From Modestobacter sp. (GTDB taxonomy: Bacteria; Actinomycetota; Actinomycetes; Mycobacteriales; Geodermatophilaceae), in assembly GCA_025965635.1 (NCBI GenBank), contig JAOPWO010000014.1, positions 1 to 5,189 of the forward strand: a stretch of 5,189 nucleotides of DNA. The letters are read 5' to 3'. The notes beneath the pieces are model-generated. The model was given only the letters and a program-made list of their open reading frames with translations, was not told the origin of the DNA and did not search any database. Numbering within the stretch: the first letter of the stretch is position 1; the number at the start of each line of letters is the position of its first letter. Position numbers and translations under genes: made by a program. This document shows positions 1-5,189 of the stretch, piece by piece.

Positions 1-854
1 GCCGCCGGCAAGCGGGCGCGCCGCCGCGGCAGCAGGCTGGCCAGGCCGCCGGGCAGGAAGAGGATCACCACGAGCAGCAGGAAGCTGGCGAGGAACGGGC
101 GGATCCACCCGGCCTCGATCCCCACCGCCCGCTGGACCTCGGGGACCATGGTCTGGAACCCGCTGCCCAGCAGCGGGCCCAGGAACATCGTCGAGCCGCC
201 GACCACGGCGGTCACCAGGCCGTCGACGGCCGCGACGAAGTCGAAGTCGTTCGGCGCGATCAGCCGCACGTAGTAGGCGAAGAGGACGCCGTACAGGCCG
301 GCGACGGCGCCGGCGGTGACGAAGGCGGCGAGCCGGTGGCGTCCCACGTCGATGCCCATGGCCCGGGCGGCCAATTCGTCCTCGCGGATGGCCTCCAGCG
401 CCCGGCCGTACCGCGAGCGCCCCATCCGCCAGAACCAGTAGGCGACGAGGGCGAGCGCCGTCCAGGCCATCCCGACGGTGAGGACCCGGGGCACGGACAG
501 CCCCTGCGCGCCGCCGGTCCACTCGGAGTTGAGCAGCACGATCCGCACCGCCTCGGCGAACCCGAGGGTGGCGATGGCGAGGAAGACCCCGCGCAGGTGC
601 ATCGTCGGCAGGCCGAGGACGACGGCGGCCAACGCCCCCACCGACATGCCGATCACGATGGCGATCAGCAGGGCGGGCACGTCGCCCACGTCGTCCCCGC
701 TGGGGGCCAGGGCGGCCCCGGAGAAGGCGCCCAGCGCCGCGAAACCGGCCTGGCCCAGGCTCAGCTGACCGGCGATCAGCACGGCGTAGAAGGAGTAGGC
801 GAAGACCGCGCCCAGTGCGACGAAGGTCAGCGGCGTCGCGTACTGCTGCAGCAT
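1..854 (-). CDS. livM: LivM-type ABC transporter permease (branched-chain amino acid family), 3' end cut by window
   Basis: Inner-membrane permease of a HAAT/Liv-type ABC importer, expected to pair with the LivH-type permease encoded just upstream. Reading down from the ATG at 854 gives 284 uninterrupted codons to the window edge with no stop, so the gene runs off the left side. The visible end (FLPGGLASLLPRRRARLPA) looks like the usual LivM C-terminus, so little is probably missing. About eight hydrophobic segments are visible (roughly residues 8-28, 33-50, 60-81, 88-108, 124-143, 173-195, 203-230, 252-270). Family marks are GQLSLGQAGFAALGAF (29-44), a WTGGAQGLS loop (112-120), and the ATPase-coupling EAA-like loop GRALEAIREDELAARAMGID (150-169) followed by the conserved AAFVTAGAVAGLYGVLFAYY (176-195). 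The start is set by the ATG overlapping the livH stop (TGATG) and by a GGGAGG ribosome site just before it. The family assignment is firm; the transported solute is not determined by the sequence. Confidence 0.93.
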   Translation of the reverse strand, partial: MLQQYATPLTFVALGAVFAYSFYAVLIAGQLSLGQAGFAALGAFSGAALAPSGDDVGDVPALLIAIVIGMSVGALAAVVLGLPTMHLRGVFLAIATLGFAEAVRIVLLNSEWTGGAQGLSVPRVLTVGMAWTALALVAYWFWRMGRSRYGRALEAIREDELAARAMGIDVGRHRLAAFVTAGAVAGLYGVLFAYYVRLIAPNDFDFVAAVDGLVTAVVGGSTMFLGPLLGSGFQTMVPEVQRAVGIEAGWIRPFLASFLLLVVILFLPGGLASLLPRRRARLPA

Positions 855-1729
855 CAGACCTCCCGCACCTTCCGCGCACCGAGCAGTCCCTGCGGGCGGA
901 ACAGCAGGATGACGAACAGCAGCCCGAAGGCGATGACGTCACGCCAGGACGACCCGATGTACTGGACGGCGAAGACCTCGGCCAGCCCCAGCACGAGGCC
1001 ACCGATGAGCGCACCGGGCAGCGAGCCCATCCCGCCGACGATGATGACGGCCAGCCCCTTCAGCTCGATCGCCGAGCCCATGCCGAGCTGGGCGGTGTTG
1101 ACGTTGATGGCGAACAGCACCCCGGCGACGGCACCCAGCGCCGAGGAGATCGCGAAGGTGGCCGCGGTGATCCGGTCGACGTTCACCCCCAGCACCCGGG
1201 CCGCCGTCGGGTTCTCGGCCACCGCACGCATGCCCCGACCCAGCTGGGTCCGGGTGACCAGGTAGGTCAGGCCGGCCATCAGCGCGATGGCGACGGCCAG
1301 GATGACCACCTGCACCAGGGTCACCTGCGCGCCGGCCACCTCGAAGCGGGTGTCGGGGAACGAACCGGTCGGGAACCGGCGGGTGTCCGGCCCGTACCGC
1401 CACTGCAGCAGGGCGATCAGCATGCCCGCCAGCGCGATGGAGGAGATCAGCCCGGCGAAGTGCGCGTCCGCCCGGCCCTTGAGCGGCCGGAAGGCCAGTC
1501 GCTCGATGACCAGGCCGAGCACCCCACCGAACACGAACACCACCGGCAGGGCCGCCCAGAGCGACAACCCGCCTCGCTCGACCAGCTCGATGCCCACGAA
1601 CGCCGACGCGGCGAAGACCGCCGGGTGTGCCAGGTTCAGCCGGTCCAGGATGCCGAAGACCAGCGTGAAGCCGATGGCGAACAGCGCGTAGATCGAACCG
1701 ATGAAGATCCCGTTGAGGAGCTGCTGCAC
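854..1729 (-). CDS. livH: LivH-type ABC transporter permease (branched-chain amino acid family)
   Basis: Membrane permease of a HAAT/Liv-type importer, 291 residues, the usual length for LivH. Hydrophobic segments lie at roughly residues 5-25, 35-50, 55-77, 91-110, 133-157, 188-208, 222-253 and 264-278. Recognisable family features are the N-terminal QQLLNGIFIGSIYALFAIGF (2-21), the ATPase-contacting EAA-like loop GRGMRAVAENPTAARVLGVN (164-183), VIIVGGMGSLPGALIGGLVL (228-247), and the C-terminal LFRPQGLLG (276-284). I chose the GTG at 1729 because homology starts there. The frame stays open further upstream to 1876, but those residues are Ser/Arg/Pro-rich and overlap the end of the binding-protein gene, so they are a GC-rich shadow. 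The ribosome site before the GTG is weak (GGGA, 6 nt away). The gene starts 28 nt after the binding-protein stop and its TGA overlaps the livM ATG, so all three genes are very likely one operon. One departure: the usual AHG motif of the first domain reads AHP (34-36). Confidence 0.94.
   Translation of the reverse strand: MQQLLNGIFIGSIYALFAIGFTLVFGILDRLNLAHPAVFAASAFVGIELVERGGLSLWAALPVVFVFGGVLGLVIERLAFRPLKGRADAHFAGLISSIALAGMLIALLQWRYGPDTRRFPTGSFPDTRFEVAGAQVTLVQVVILAVAIALMAGLTYLVTRTQLGRGMRAVAENPTAARVLGVNVDRITAATFAISSALGAVAGVLFAINVNTAQLGMGSAIELKGLAVIIVGGMGSLPGALIGGLVLGLAEVFAVQYIGSSWRDVIAFGLLFVILLFRPQGLLGARKVREV
859..864 (-). promoter_or_regulatory. Ribosome binding site of livM
   Basis: The minus strand reads GGGAGG, then TCTG, then the ATG at 854. 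This strong Shine-Dalgarno sequence lies inside the last codons of livH. Together with the TGATG stop/start overlap it fixes the livM start and suggests translational coupling, so that the two permeases are made in matched amounts. The 4-nt spacing from GGAGG to the ATG is on the short side. Confidence 0.75.
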
Positions 1730-1757
1730 GGCTGTTCCCGTCCCGTCGCGTCCCGGG

Positions 1758-2933
1758 TCACTCGAGGACGGCGAACGCGCCGTCCCGGACGACCTGGACG
1801 ACGGCCGGATGGACGGCGTCCCGGTTCTCGTCGATGGAGAACTGGCCCAGCACCGTGGGCACGTCCTCCAGCTCACCGAGCGCCTGCTTCAGGCTCTCGC
1901 GGTCCGCGGCGCAGCCGCTGCGCACCGCCTGGTCGACCAGCATCAGGCCGGCGAACGCCTGGGCGGCGAACTGGTCGGGCGCGCTGCCGTACTCGGCCTG
2001 GAAGTCGGCCAGGAAGGCGGTGTTCTCCGGGTTGTCGGAGGCGGAGTTCCAGGCCGCGCCCACGACGACGCCCTCGGCCGCATCGCCGGCGTCCGCCATC
2101 AGCCGCGGGTTGTTGAAGCCGTTGCCGCCGATGATCGGCACGTCGATGCCCAGCTCGCGGGCCTGCGTGACCAGCGGGATGGCCGCTTCGATCAGCGCGG
2201 AGACGACCAGCGCGTCGGGGTCGCTCTGCTGGGCCTGGGTGAGCAGCGCCCGGAAGTCGGTGTCGGCCTTGGAGAAGGTCAGCGTGTCGGTCACCGTGAC
2301 GCCCTCGTCCTCGAGCGCCGCTGCGAAGGCCTCGTAGCCGGACTCGGTGAACGCGTCGTCGTTGCTGTAGAGCACGACCACGTCGGCCAGCCCGAACGCC
2401 TCGGTGGACTTCGCGATGGTCTGCGGGATGACCGCCTGCTCGGTCAGCGAGTCGCGGAAGACGTAGTCACCGATCTCGGTGATCCCGGCGGCGGTGTTGG
2501 AGATGCCCAGCACCGGCACGCCGGCCTCCTGGGCGATCGGGTCGGACTGCACCGCCGCGTTGGACAGGGTCGGGCCGAGGATCAGGCTGACGTCCTGGGA
2601 GACGAACTGGTCGAACAGGGTGATGCCCTGCCGCGGGTCGGTCTGGTCGTCCTCGATGGTGAGGTCGTAGGTGACCCCGCCCTTCTCGGCCAGCTGCGCG
2701 GCGGCCAACTCGAGCCCCTTCTGCTGGGACTCGCCGTAGCTGGCCGCGGCCCCCGTCAGGCTGAGCACCGCACCGATCGGCACCTCGGCCTCGATGGTGC
2801 AGGAGTCCCCGGTGCCCTCGCCGGCCAGGTCGCCGGCGGCCGCCTGGCCGCCGCCGGCCTCACCGGAGCCGCAGGACGTGAGGACGACGACCGCCGCGGT
2901 GGCCGCGGCGGCGGTGCTGAGCTTGGCGCGCAT
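1758..2933 (-). CDS. Lipoprotein substrate-binding protein of a Liv/HAAT-type ABC importer
   Basis: Extracellular solute-binding lipoprotein (Peripla_BP_6 / LivJ-LivK fold), 391 residues, that would deliver substrate to the LivH/LivM permeases. Residues 1-21 are a lipoprotein signal peptide: an MRAK start, an Ala/Val-rich core, and the lipobox LTSC with lipidated Cys21. A Gly/Ala-rich tether (22-43) follows. The mature two-lobe domain opens with PIGAVLSLTGAAASYGESQQ (52-71), continues with the ligand-pocket stretches ILGPTLSNAAVQ (118-129) and VLGISNTAAGIT (141-152), then the second lobe with VVVLYSNDDAFTESGYEAF (185-203) and VPIIGGNGFNNPRL (265-278), and ends in DGAFAVLE. The ATG at 2933 is chosen for its AGGAGAG ribosome site and because the signal peptide begins there; an in-frame start at 2981 would add 16 residues with no ribosome site. 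Branched-chain amino acids are the default guess, but amides, urea-like solutes or other small acids are handled by relatives, and Asn271 sits where LivJ has an acidic ligand contact. The fold call is firm, the substrate open. Confidence 0.93.
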   Translation of the reverse strand: MRAKLSTAAAATAAVVVLTSCGSGEAGGGQAAAGDLAGEGTGDSCTIEAEVPIGAVLSLTGAAASYGESQQKGLELAAAQLAEKGGVTYDLTIEDDQTDPRQGITLFDQFVSQDVSLILGPTLSNAAVQSDPIAQEAGVPVLGISNTAAGITEIGDYVFRDSLTEQAVIPQTIAKSTEAFGLADVVVLYSNDDAFTESGYEAFAAALEDEGVTVTDTLTFSKADTDFRALLTQAQQSDPDALVVSALIEAAIPLVTQARELGIDVPIIGGNGFNNPRLMADAGDAAEGVVVGAAWNSASDNPENTAFLADFQAEYGSAPDQFAAQAFAGLMLVDQAVRSGCAADRESLKQALGELEDVPTVLGQFSIDENRDAVHPAVVQVVRDGAFAVLE

Positions 2934-2936
2934 GGT

Positions 2937-2943
2937 CTCTCCT
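2937..2943 (-). promoter_or_regulatory. Ribosome binding site of the substrate-binding protein
   Basis: The minus strand reads AGGAGAG followed by ACC and the ATG at 2933, which puts the AGGAG core 5 nt from the start codon. This is the best ribosome site in the window and decides between the ATG at 2933 and the upstream in-frame start at 2981. A strong site fits the need for excess binding protein over permease; the livH site downstream is much weaker. Confidence 0.8.
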
Positions 2944-3009
2944 GTAGTCGTGCACGGCACCCGCGCCGGCCGGGACGGCACGATCCGGCGGCAGGCAGCC
3001 AGGGTCGGG

Positions 3010-3024
3010 CGTCCGCGGCGGACG
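3010..3024 (-). repeat. Short inverted repeat in the importer leader
   Basis: A perfect 7-base inverted repeat, CGTCCGC and its complement around one central base. As RNA it would form a stem of about 5-6 bp with a small loop. It is flanked on each side by GTCGGGC (3004-3010 and 3024-3030). It could be a leader hairpin or a regulator-binding site; chance is possible at this GC content. Confidence 0.4.
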
Positions 3025-3031
3025 TCGGGCG

Positions 3032-3050
3032 GCTCCGGTGGGGGCGGAGC
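3032..3050 (-). repeat. Short stem-loop in the importer leader
   Basis: A perfect 6-bp stem (GCTCCG at 3032-3037 pairs with CGGAGC at 3045-3050) closes a 7-nt loop. It lies just downstream of the candidate -10 and only 7 nt before the second inverted repeat, so the leader may fold into two hairpins in tandem. No T-run follows, so it does not look like a classic attenuator. Confidence 0.4.
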
Positions 3051-3062
3051 TCGTGCAGCGTC

Positions 3063-3068
3063 ACAGTA
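3063..3068 (-). promoter_or_regulatory. Candidate -10 element of the importer operon
   Basis: The minus strand reads TACTGT within TTTACTGT, which fits the loose actinobacterial TANNNT pattern and is the only AT-leaning stretch in the intergenic region. No TTGACN-like -35 is found 16-19 nt upstream, so this rests on one six-base match plus base composition. If used, transcription would start near 3056 and leave a leader of about 120 nt containing both short hairpins. Confidence 0.25.
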
Positions 3069-3125
3069 AAGACCCAGGTGCGGCCGACGCCCGACGGGGG
3101 CGAGGACCGTTTCCGGAACGTGACC

Positions 3126-3144
3126 GGGGCGGCCCCGCCGCCCC
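3126..3144 (-). terminator. Probable hairpin terminator after the glucan phosphorylase gene
   Basis: A perfect 8-bp all-G/C stem (GGGGCGGC with GCCGCCCC) and a 3-nt loop begin 5 nt after the phosphorylase TGA on the minus strand. No T-tract follows, which is common for hairpins at gene ends in high-GC actinobacteria. The position directly after a stop, before a 120-nt non-coding stretch, supports a role in ending or stabilising the phosphorylase transcript. Without a T-tract, intrinsic termination is uncertain. Confidence 0.5.
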
Positions 3145-3149
3145 CGACG

Positions 3150-5189
3150 TCACGCGTTGACGACGATCCCCAGCTCCGCCGCATCGGCCATGTGCTCCGA
3201 GCACGGGAGCACCCGGACGGTGTAGCCGAACGGCCCGGTGCGCTCCAGCGGGACGGTGGCGGTGAACCACTGCCGCGACCCCTCGGTGTTCGCGTGCTCC
3301 ATCGGCACGGTGGTCACCTGGTGCAGCCCGTCGGCGTCGTCGACCCGGCCGAAGGCGGCCTCGACCAGGACGTCGCCGGGGGTCAGGCCGGGCAGCTCGA
3401 CCTCCGCGCGCAGGTCGATGGTGGAGCCGATCTCCGGGGTGTCGCCCACTCCGGTGGCCTCCACGTGCACGACGTGCACGCCCGGCCAGGCCTCCAGCAC
3501 GTGCGACCGCCAGGCGGCCTCGCGGCGGGCGGTGTCGTAGCCGGCCTGCGCCAGCGACCGGGCCGAGCCCGCCGCCGGCACGTACAGCTGCTGCACGTAG
3601 TCGCGCACCATGCGGGTGGCCAGCACCTTCGGCCCGGTGACCCGCAGGGTGTGCCGCACCATCTCCACCCAGCGCGCGGGGATGCCGTCGCCGTCGACCT
3701 CGTAGAAGCGGGGCAGCACCTGCCGGTCGAGCAGCTCGTAGATGGCGTGCGCCTCGACCTCGTCCCGCCGGTCGTGGTCCTCCACGCCGTCCGCGGTCGG
3801 GATGGCCCAGCCGTTCTGGCCGTCGTACCACTCGTCCCACCAGCCGTCGCGGATGGACAGGTTGAGCCCGCCGTTGAGCGCGGACTTCATGCCCGAGGTG
3901 CCGCAGGCCTCCAGCGGGCGCAGCGGATTGTTCAGCCAGACGTCGCAGCCCCAGTACAGGTACCGGGCCATGCCGATGTCGTAGCCGGGCAGGAAGGCGA
4001 TCCGGTGCCGGATCTCCGGGTCGTCGGCGAACCTCACCATCTGCTGGATCAGCTGCTTGCCGCCGTCGTCGGCCGGGTGGCTCTTGCCGGCGATGACCAG
4101 CTGGATGGGCCGCTCGGGGTCGAGCAGCAGGGCCTTGAGCCGGGCCGGGTCGCGCAGCATGAGGGTCACCCGCTTGTAGGACGGCACCCGGCGGGCGAAG
4201 CCGATGGTGAGGACGTCGGGGTCGAAGGCGGTGTCGGTCCAGCCGAGCTCGGCCTCGGCCGACCCGCGGGACAGCGCCGTCTCGCGGATCCGGCGGCGCA
4301 CCTCCTCCACCAGCCGGCCGCGCAGCAGCCGGCGGGTGTTCCACAGCTCGCCGGCGTCGATCCGGTCCACGCCGTCGAAGACGACGTCGCCGACCACGTC
4401 GACCGGGTCGCCCTGGCTGGTGCTCTGGGTGCCCAGCTCCACGAGCTCGCGGGCGGTCCAGGTGGGGGCGTGCACACCGTTGGTGATCGAGCTGATCGGC
4501 ACGTCGTCCTCGTCGAACCCGGGCCACAGGGCGCCGAACATGCCGCGGCTGACGTGCCCGTGCAGCTGGCTCACGCCGTTGGCCCGCTGCCCGAGCCGCA
4601 GCCCCATGTGGGCCATGTTGAACTTGCTCGGGTCCTCCTCGCTGCCCAGCGGGAGCAGCTGGTCGACCGGGACGCCGAAGCCGGTGAAGTAGCGCTCGAT
4701 CAGCGCCTTGGGGAAGCGGTCGATGCCGGCGGGCACCGGGGTGTGGGTGGTGAACACCGTGCCGCCGCGGACGGCCTGCAGCGCCTCGGAGAAGGACAAC
4801 CCGTGCGACTCGGTGAGCTCGCGGATCCGTTCGATCCCCTGGAAGCCGGCGTGGCCCTCGTTGGCGTGGAAGACCTCGGGCTGCGCCGTCCCGGTCTGCG
4901 AGCAGTACGCGCGGACCGCCCGGACGCCACCGATGCCCAGGAGCATCTCCTGGCGGAGCCGGTGGTCCTCGCCGCCGCCGTAGAGCCGGTCGGTGACCCC
5001 GCGCTCGGCCGGGGCGTTCTCCTCGATGTCGCTGTCGAGCAGCAGCAGCGCCACCCGGCCCCCCTGGGCCCGCCACACGTGGGCGTTCAGCACGCGCCCC
5101 TCCGGCAGCGGGACGGTGATCACCACCGCGTCGTTGTCGGAGTCGCGCAGCAGCTTCACCGGCAGGCCGTGCGGGTCGAGCGCCGGGTA
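3150..5189 (-). CDS. glgP: Alpha-glucan (glycogen) phosphorylase, N-terminus beyond window
   Basis: Cytosolic GT35 enzyme releasing glucose 1-phosphate from the non-reducing ends of alpha-1,4-glucan by phosphorolysis, with pyridoxal phosphate (PLP) as cofactor. The frame stays open to the right edge (679 residues visible). The GTG at 5159 is internal, since family-like sequence (YPALDPHGLPVKLLRDSDND) continues upstream of it. Mycobacterial GlgP is about 860 residues, so roughly 180 residues, including the DUF3417-type N-terminal domain of this subfamily, should be missing. Landmarks, counted from the window edge, are DRLYGGGEDHRLRQEMLLGI (67-86), HANEGHAGF (108-116), FTTHTPVPAGIDRFP (146-160), SSITNGVHAPTW (233-244), IGFARRVPSYKR (329-340), VIAGKSHPADDGGKQLIQQM (365-384), and the PLP site EACGTSGMKSALNGGLNLS (427-445) with the Schiff-base lysine at K435. 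A beta-rich tail (about 570-679) completes it. All key motifs are intact. It is the short bacterial alpha-glucan phosphorylase type, not the E. coli MalP/GlgP type. Its likely partners (glgE, glgB, glgX) are not in view. Confidence 0.95.
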   Translation of the reverse strand, partial: YPALDPHGLPVKLLRDSDNDAVVITVPLPEGRVLNAHVWRAQGGRVALLLLDSDIEENAPAERGVTDRLYGGGEDHRLRQEMLLGIGGVRAVRAYCSQTGTAQPEVFHANEGHAGFQGIERIRELTESHGLSFSEALQAVRGGTVFTTHTPVPAGIDRFPKALIERYFTGFGVPVDQLLPLGSEEDPSKFNMAHMGLRLGQRANGVSQLHGHVSRGMFGALWPGFDEDDVPISSITNGVHAPTWTARELVELGTQSTSQGDPVDVVGDVVFDGVDRIDAGELWNTRRLLRGRLVEEVRRRIRETALSRGSAEAELGWTDTAFDPDVLTIGFARRVPSYKRVTLMLRDPARLKALLLDPERPIQLVIAGKSHPADDGGKQLIQQMVRFADDPEIRHRIAFLPGYDIGMARYLYWGCDVWLNNPLRPLEACGTSGMKSALNGGLNLSIRDGWWDEWYDGQNGWAIPTADGVEDHDRRDEVEAHAIYELLDRQVLPRFYEVDGDGIPARWVEMVRHTLRVTGPKVLATRMVRDYVQQLYVPAAGSARSLAQAGYDTARREAAWRSHVLEAWPGVHVVHVEATGVGDTPEIGSTIDLRAEVELPGLTPGDVLVEAAFGRVDDADGLHQVTTVPMEHANTEGSRQWFTATVPLERTGPFGYTVRVLPCSEHMADAAELGIVVNA

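Larger units (their letters stand above)
2934..3149 (-). promoter_or_regulatory. Intergenic region with probable promoter and leader of the importer operon
   Basis: These 216 nt separate the phosphorylase stop from the binding-protein start and contain no convincing gene: the frames crossing it are low-complexity, GC-rich shadows. In transcription order it holds a hairpin just after the phosphorylase stop (3144-3126), an imperfect palindrome around TTCCGGAA (3120-3108), an AT-richer spot reading TTTACTGT (3070-3063), two short hairpins (3050-3032 and 3024-3010) and the ribosome site (2943-2937). Its length and the probable terminator suggest the importer operon has its own promoter here. I see no clear sigma-70 -35/-10 pair and recognise no known riboswitch. 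Confidence 0.55.

Noticed and set aside
336..1265. A 309-codon plus-strand open frame across the livM/livH junction.
   Set aside because: Low-complexity antisense shadow; both minus-strand permeases are intact with family motifs.
1736..1756. Repeated GGGACG-like units before the livH start as a functional repeat.
   Set aside because: Only two imperfect copies in a GC-rich 28-nt spacer; at most a weak ribosome-binding stretch.
1730..1876. A 49-residue N-terminal extension of LivH, starting at 1876.
   Set aside because: The extension is Ser/Arg/Pro-rich and overlaps the end of the binding-protein gene, while homology begins exactly at the GTG at 1729.
815..2116. A 433-codon plus-strand open frame opposite livH and the binding-protein gene.
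   Set aside because: Its product is dominated by Arg, Gly, Asp, Gln, His and Pro and has no recognisable fold; it is the antisense shadow of well-supported genes.
3055..3070. TGTGACGCTGCACGA on the minus strand as a CRP-like site (TGTGA-N6-TCACA).
   Set aside because: Only the left half-site matches; the right half (ACGAG) does not.
2756..3184. A 142-codon minus-strand frame crossing the intergenic region, as a possible small gene.
   Set aside because: It overlaps the phosphorylase end and the binding-protein start, is rich in Arg, Pro and Ala, and has no ribosome site or domain.
3061..5076. A 671-codon open frame on the minus strand overlapping the phosphorylase gene in another frame.
   Set aside because: It is an Arg/Gly/Pro/Ala-rich shadow without domains or a ribosome site; the overlapping frame carries every phosphorylase motif.

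Overview
The window is a very GC-rich (my impression is around 70% or more), densely coding stretch. Every real gene I can support lies on the minus strand. The strong third-position G/C bias, the many long shadow frames and the mycobacterial-type glucan phosphorylase all point to a high-GC actinobacterium. A soil or desiccation-tolerant lineage such as Geodermatophilaceae is plausible, but that is only an impression.

Read in the direction of transcription (right to left), the layout is as follows. Positions 5189-3150 hold the C-terminal ~680 residues of an alpha-glucan (glycogen) phosphorylase; its N-terminus lies outside the window. A GC-rich hairpin follows 5 nt after its stop and probably ends that transcript. 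A 216-nt intergenic region (3149-2934) then carries a small AT-rich spot, two short hairpins and a good ribosome binding site. Next comes a three-gene ABC-importer block of the branched-chain amino acid (HAAT/Liv) type: a lipoprotein substrate-binding protein (2933-1758), a LivH-type permease (1729-854, GTG start) and a LivM-type permease (854 to beyond position 1). The two permease genes are joined by a TGATG stop/start overlap. The LivM frame has no stop codon inside the window, so it is open at the left edge and probably lacks only its last few residues. The two ATPase genes (livG/livF type) expected for a working transporter would lie off the left edge.

The transporter would work as a unit. 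The lipoprotein captures the solute outside the membrane, the LivH/LivM heterodimer forms the channel, and the unseen ATPases power it. The phosphorylase belongs to glycogen/storage-glucan breakdown and has no obvious functional link to the importer; the hairpin and the 216-nt gap suggest separate transcription units.

I find no mobile element, CRISPR array, RNA gene, toxin-antitoxin module or unknown system here. The points worth a second look are small: the structured leader of the importer operon, and a few sequence departures in the binding protein and LivH that leave the substrate uncertain.
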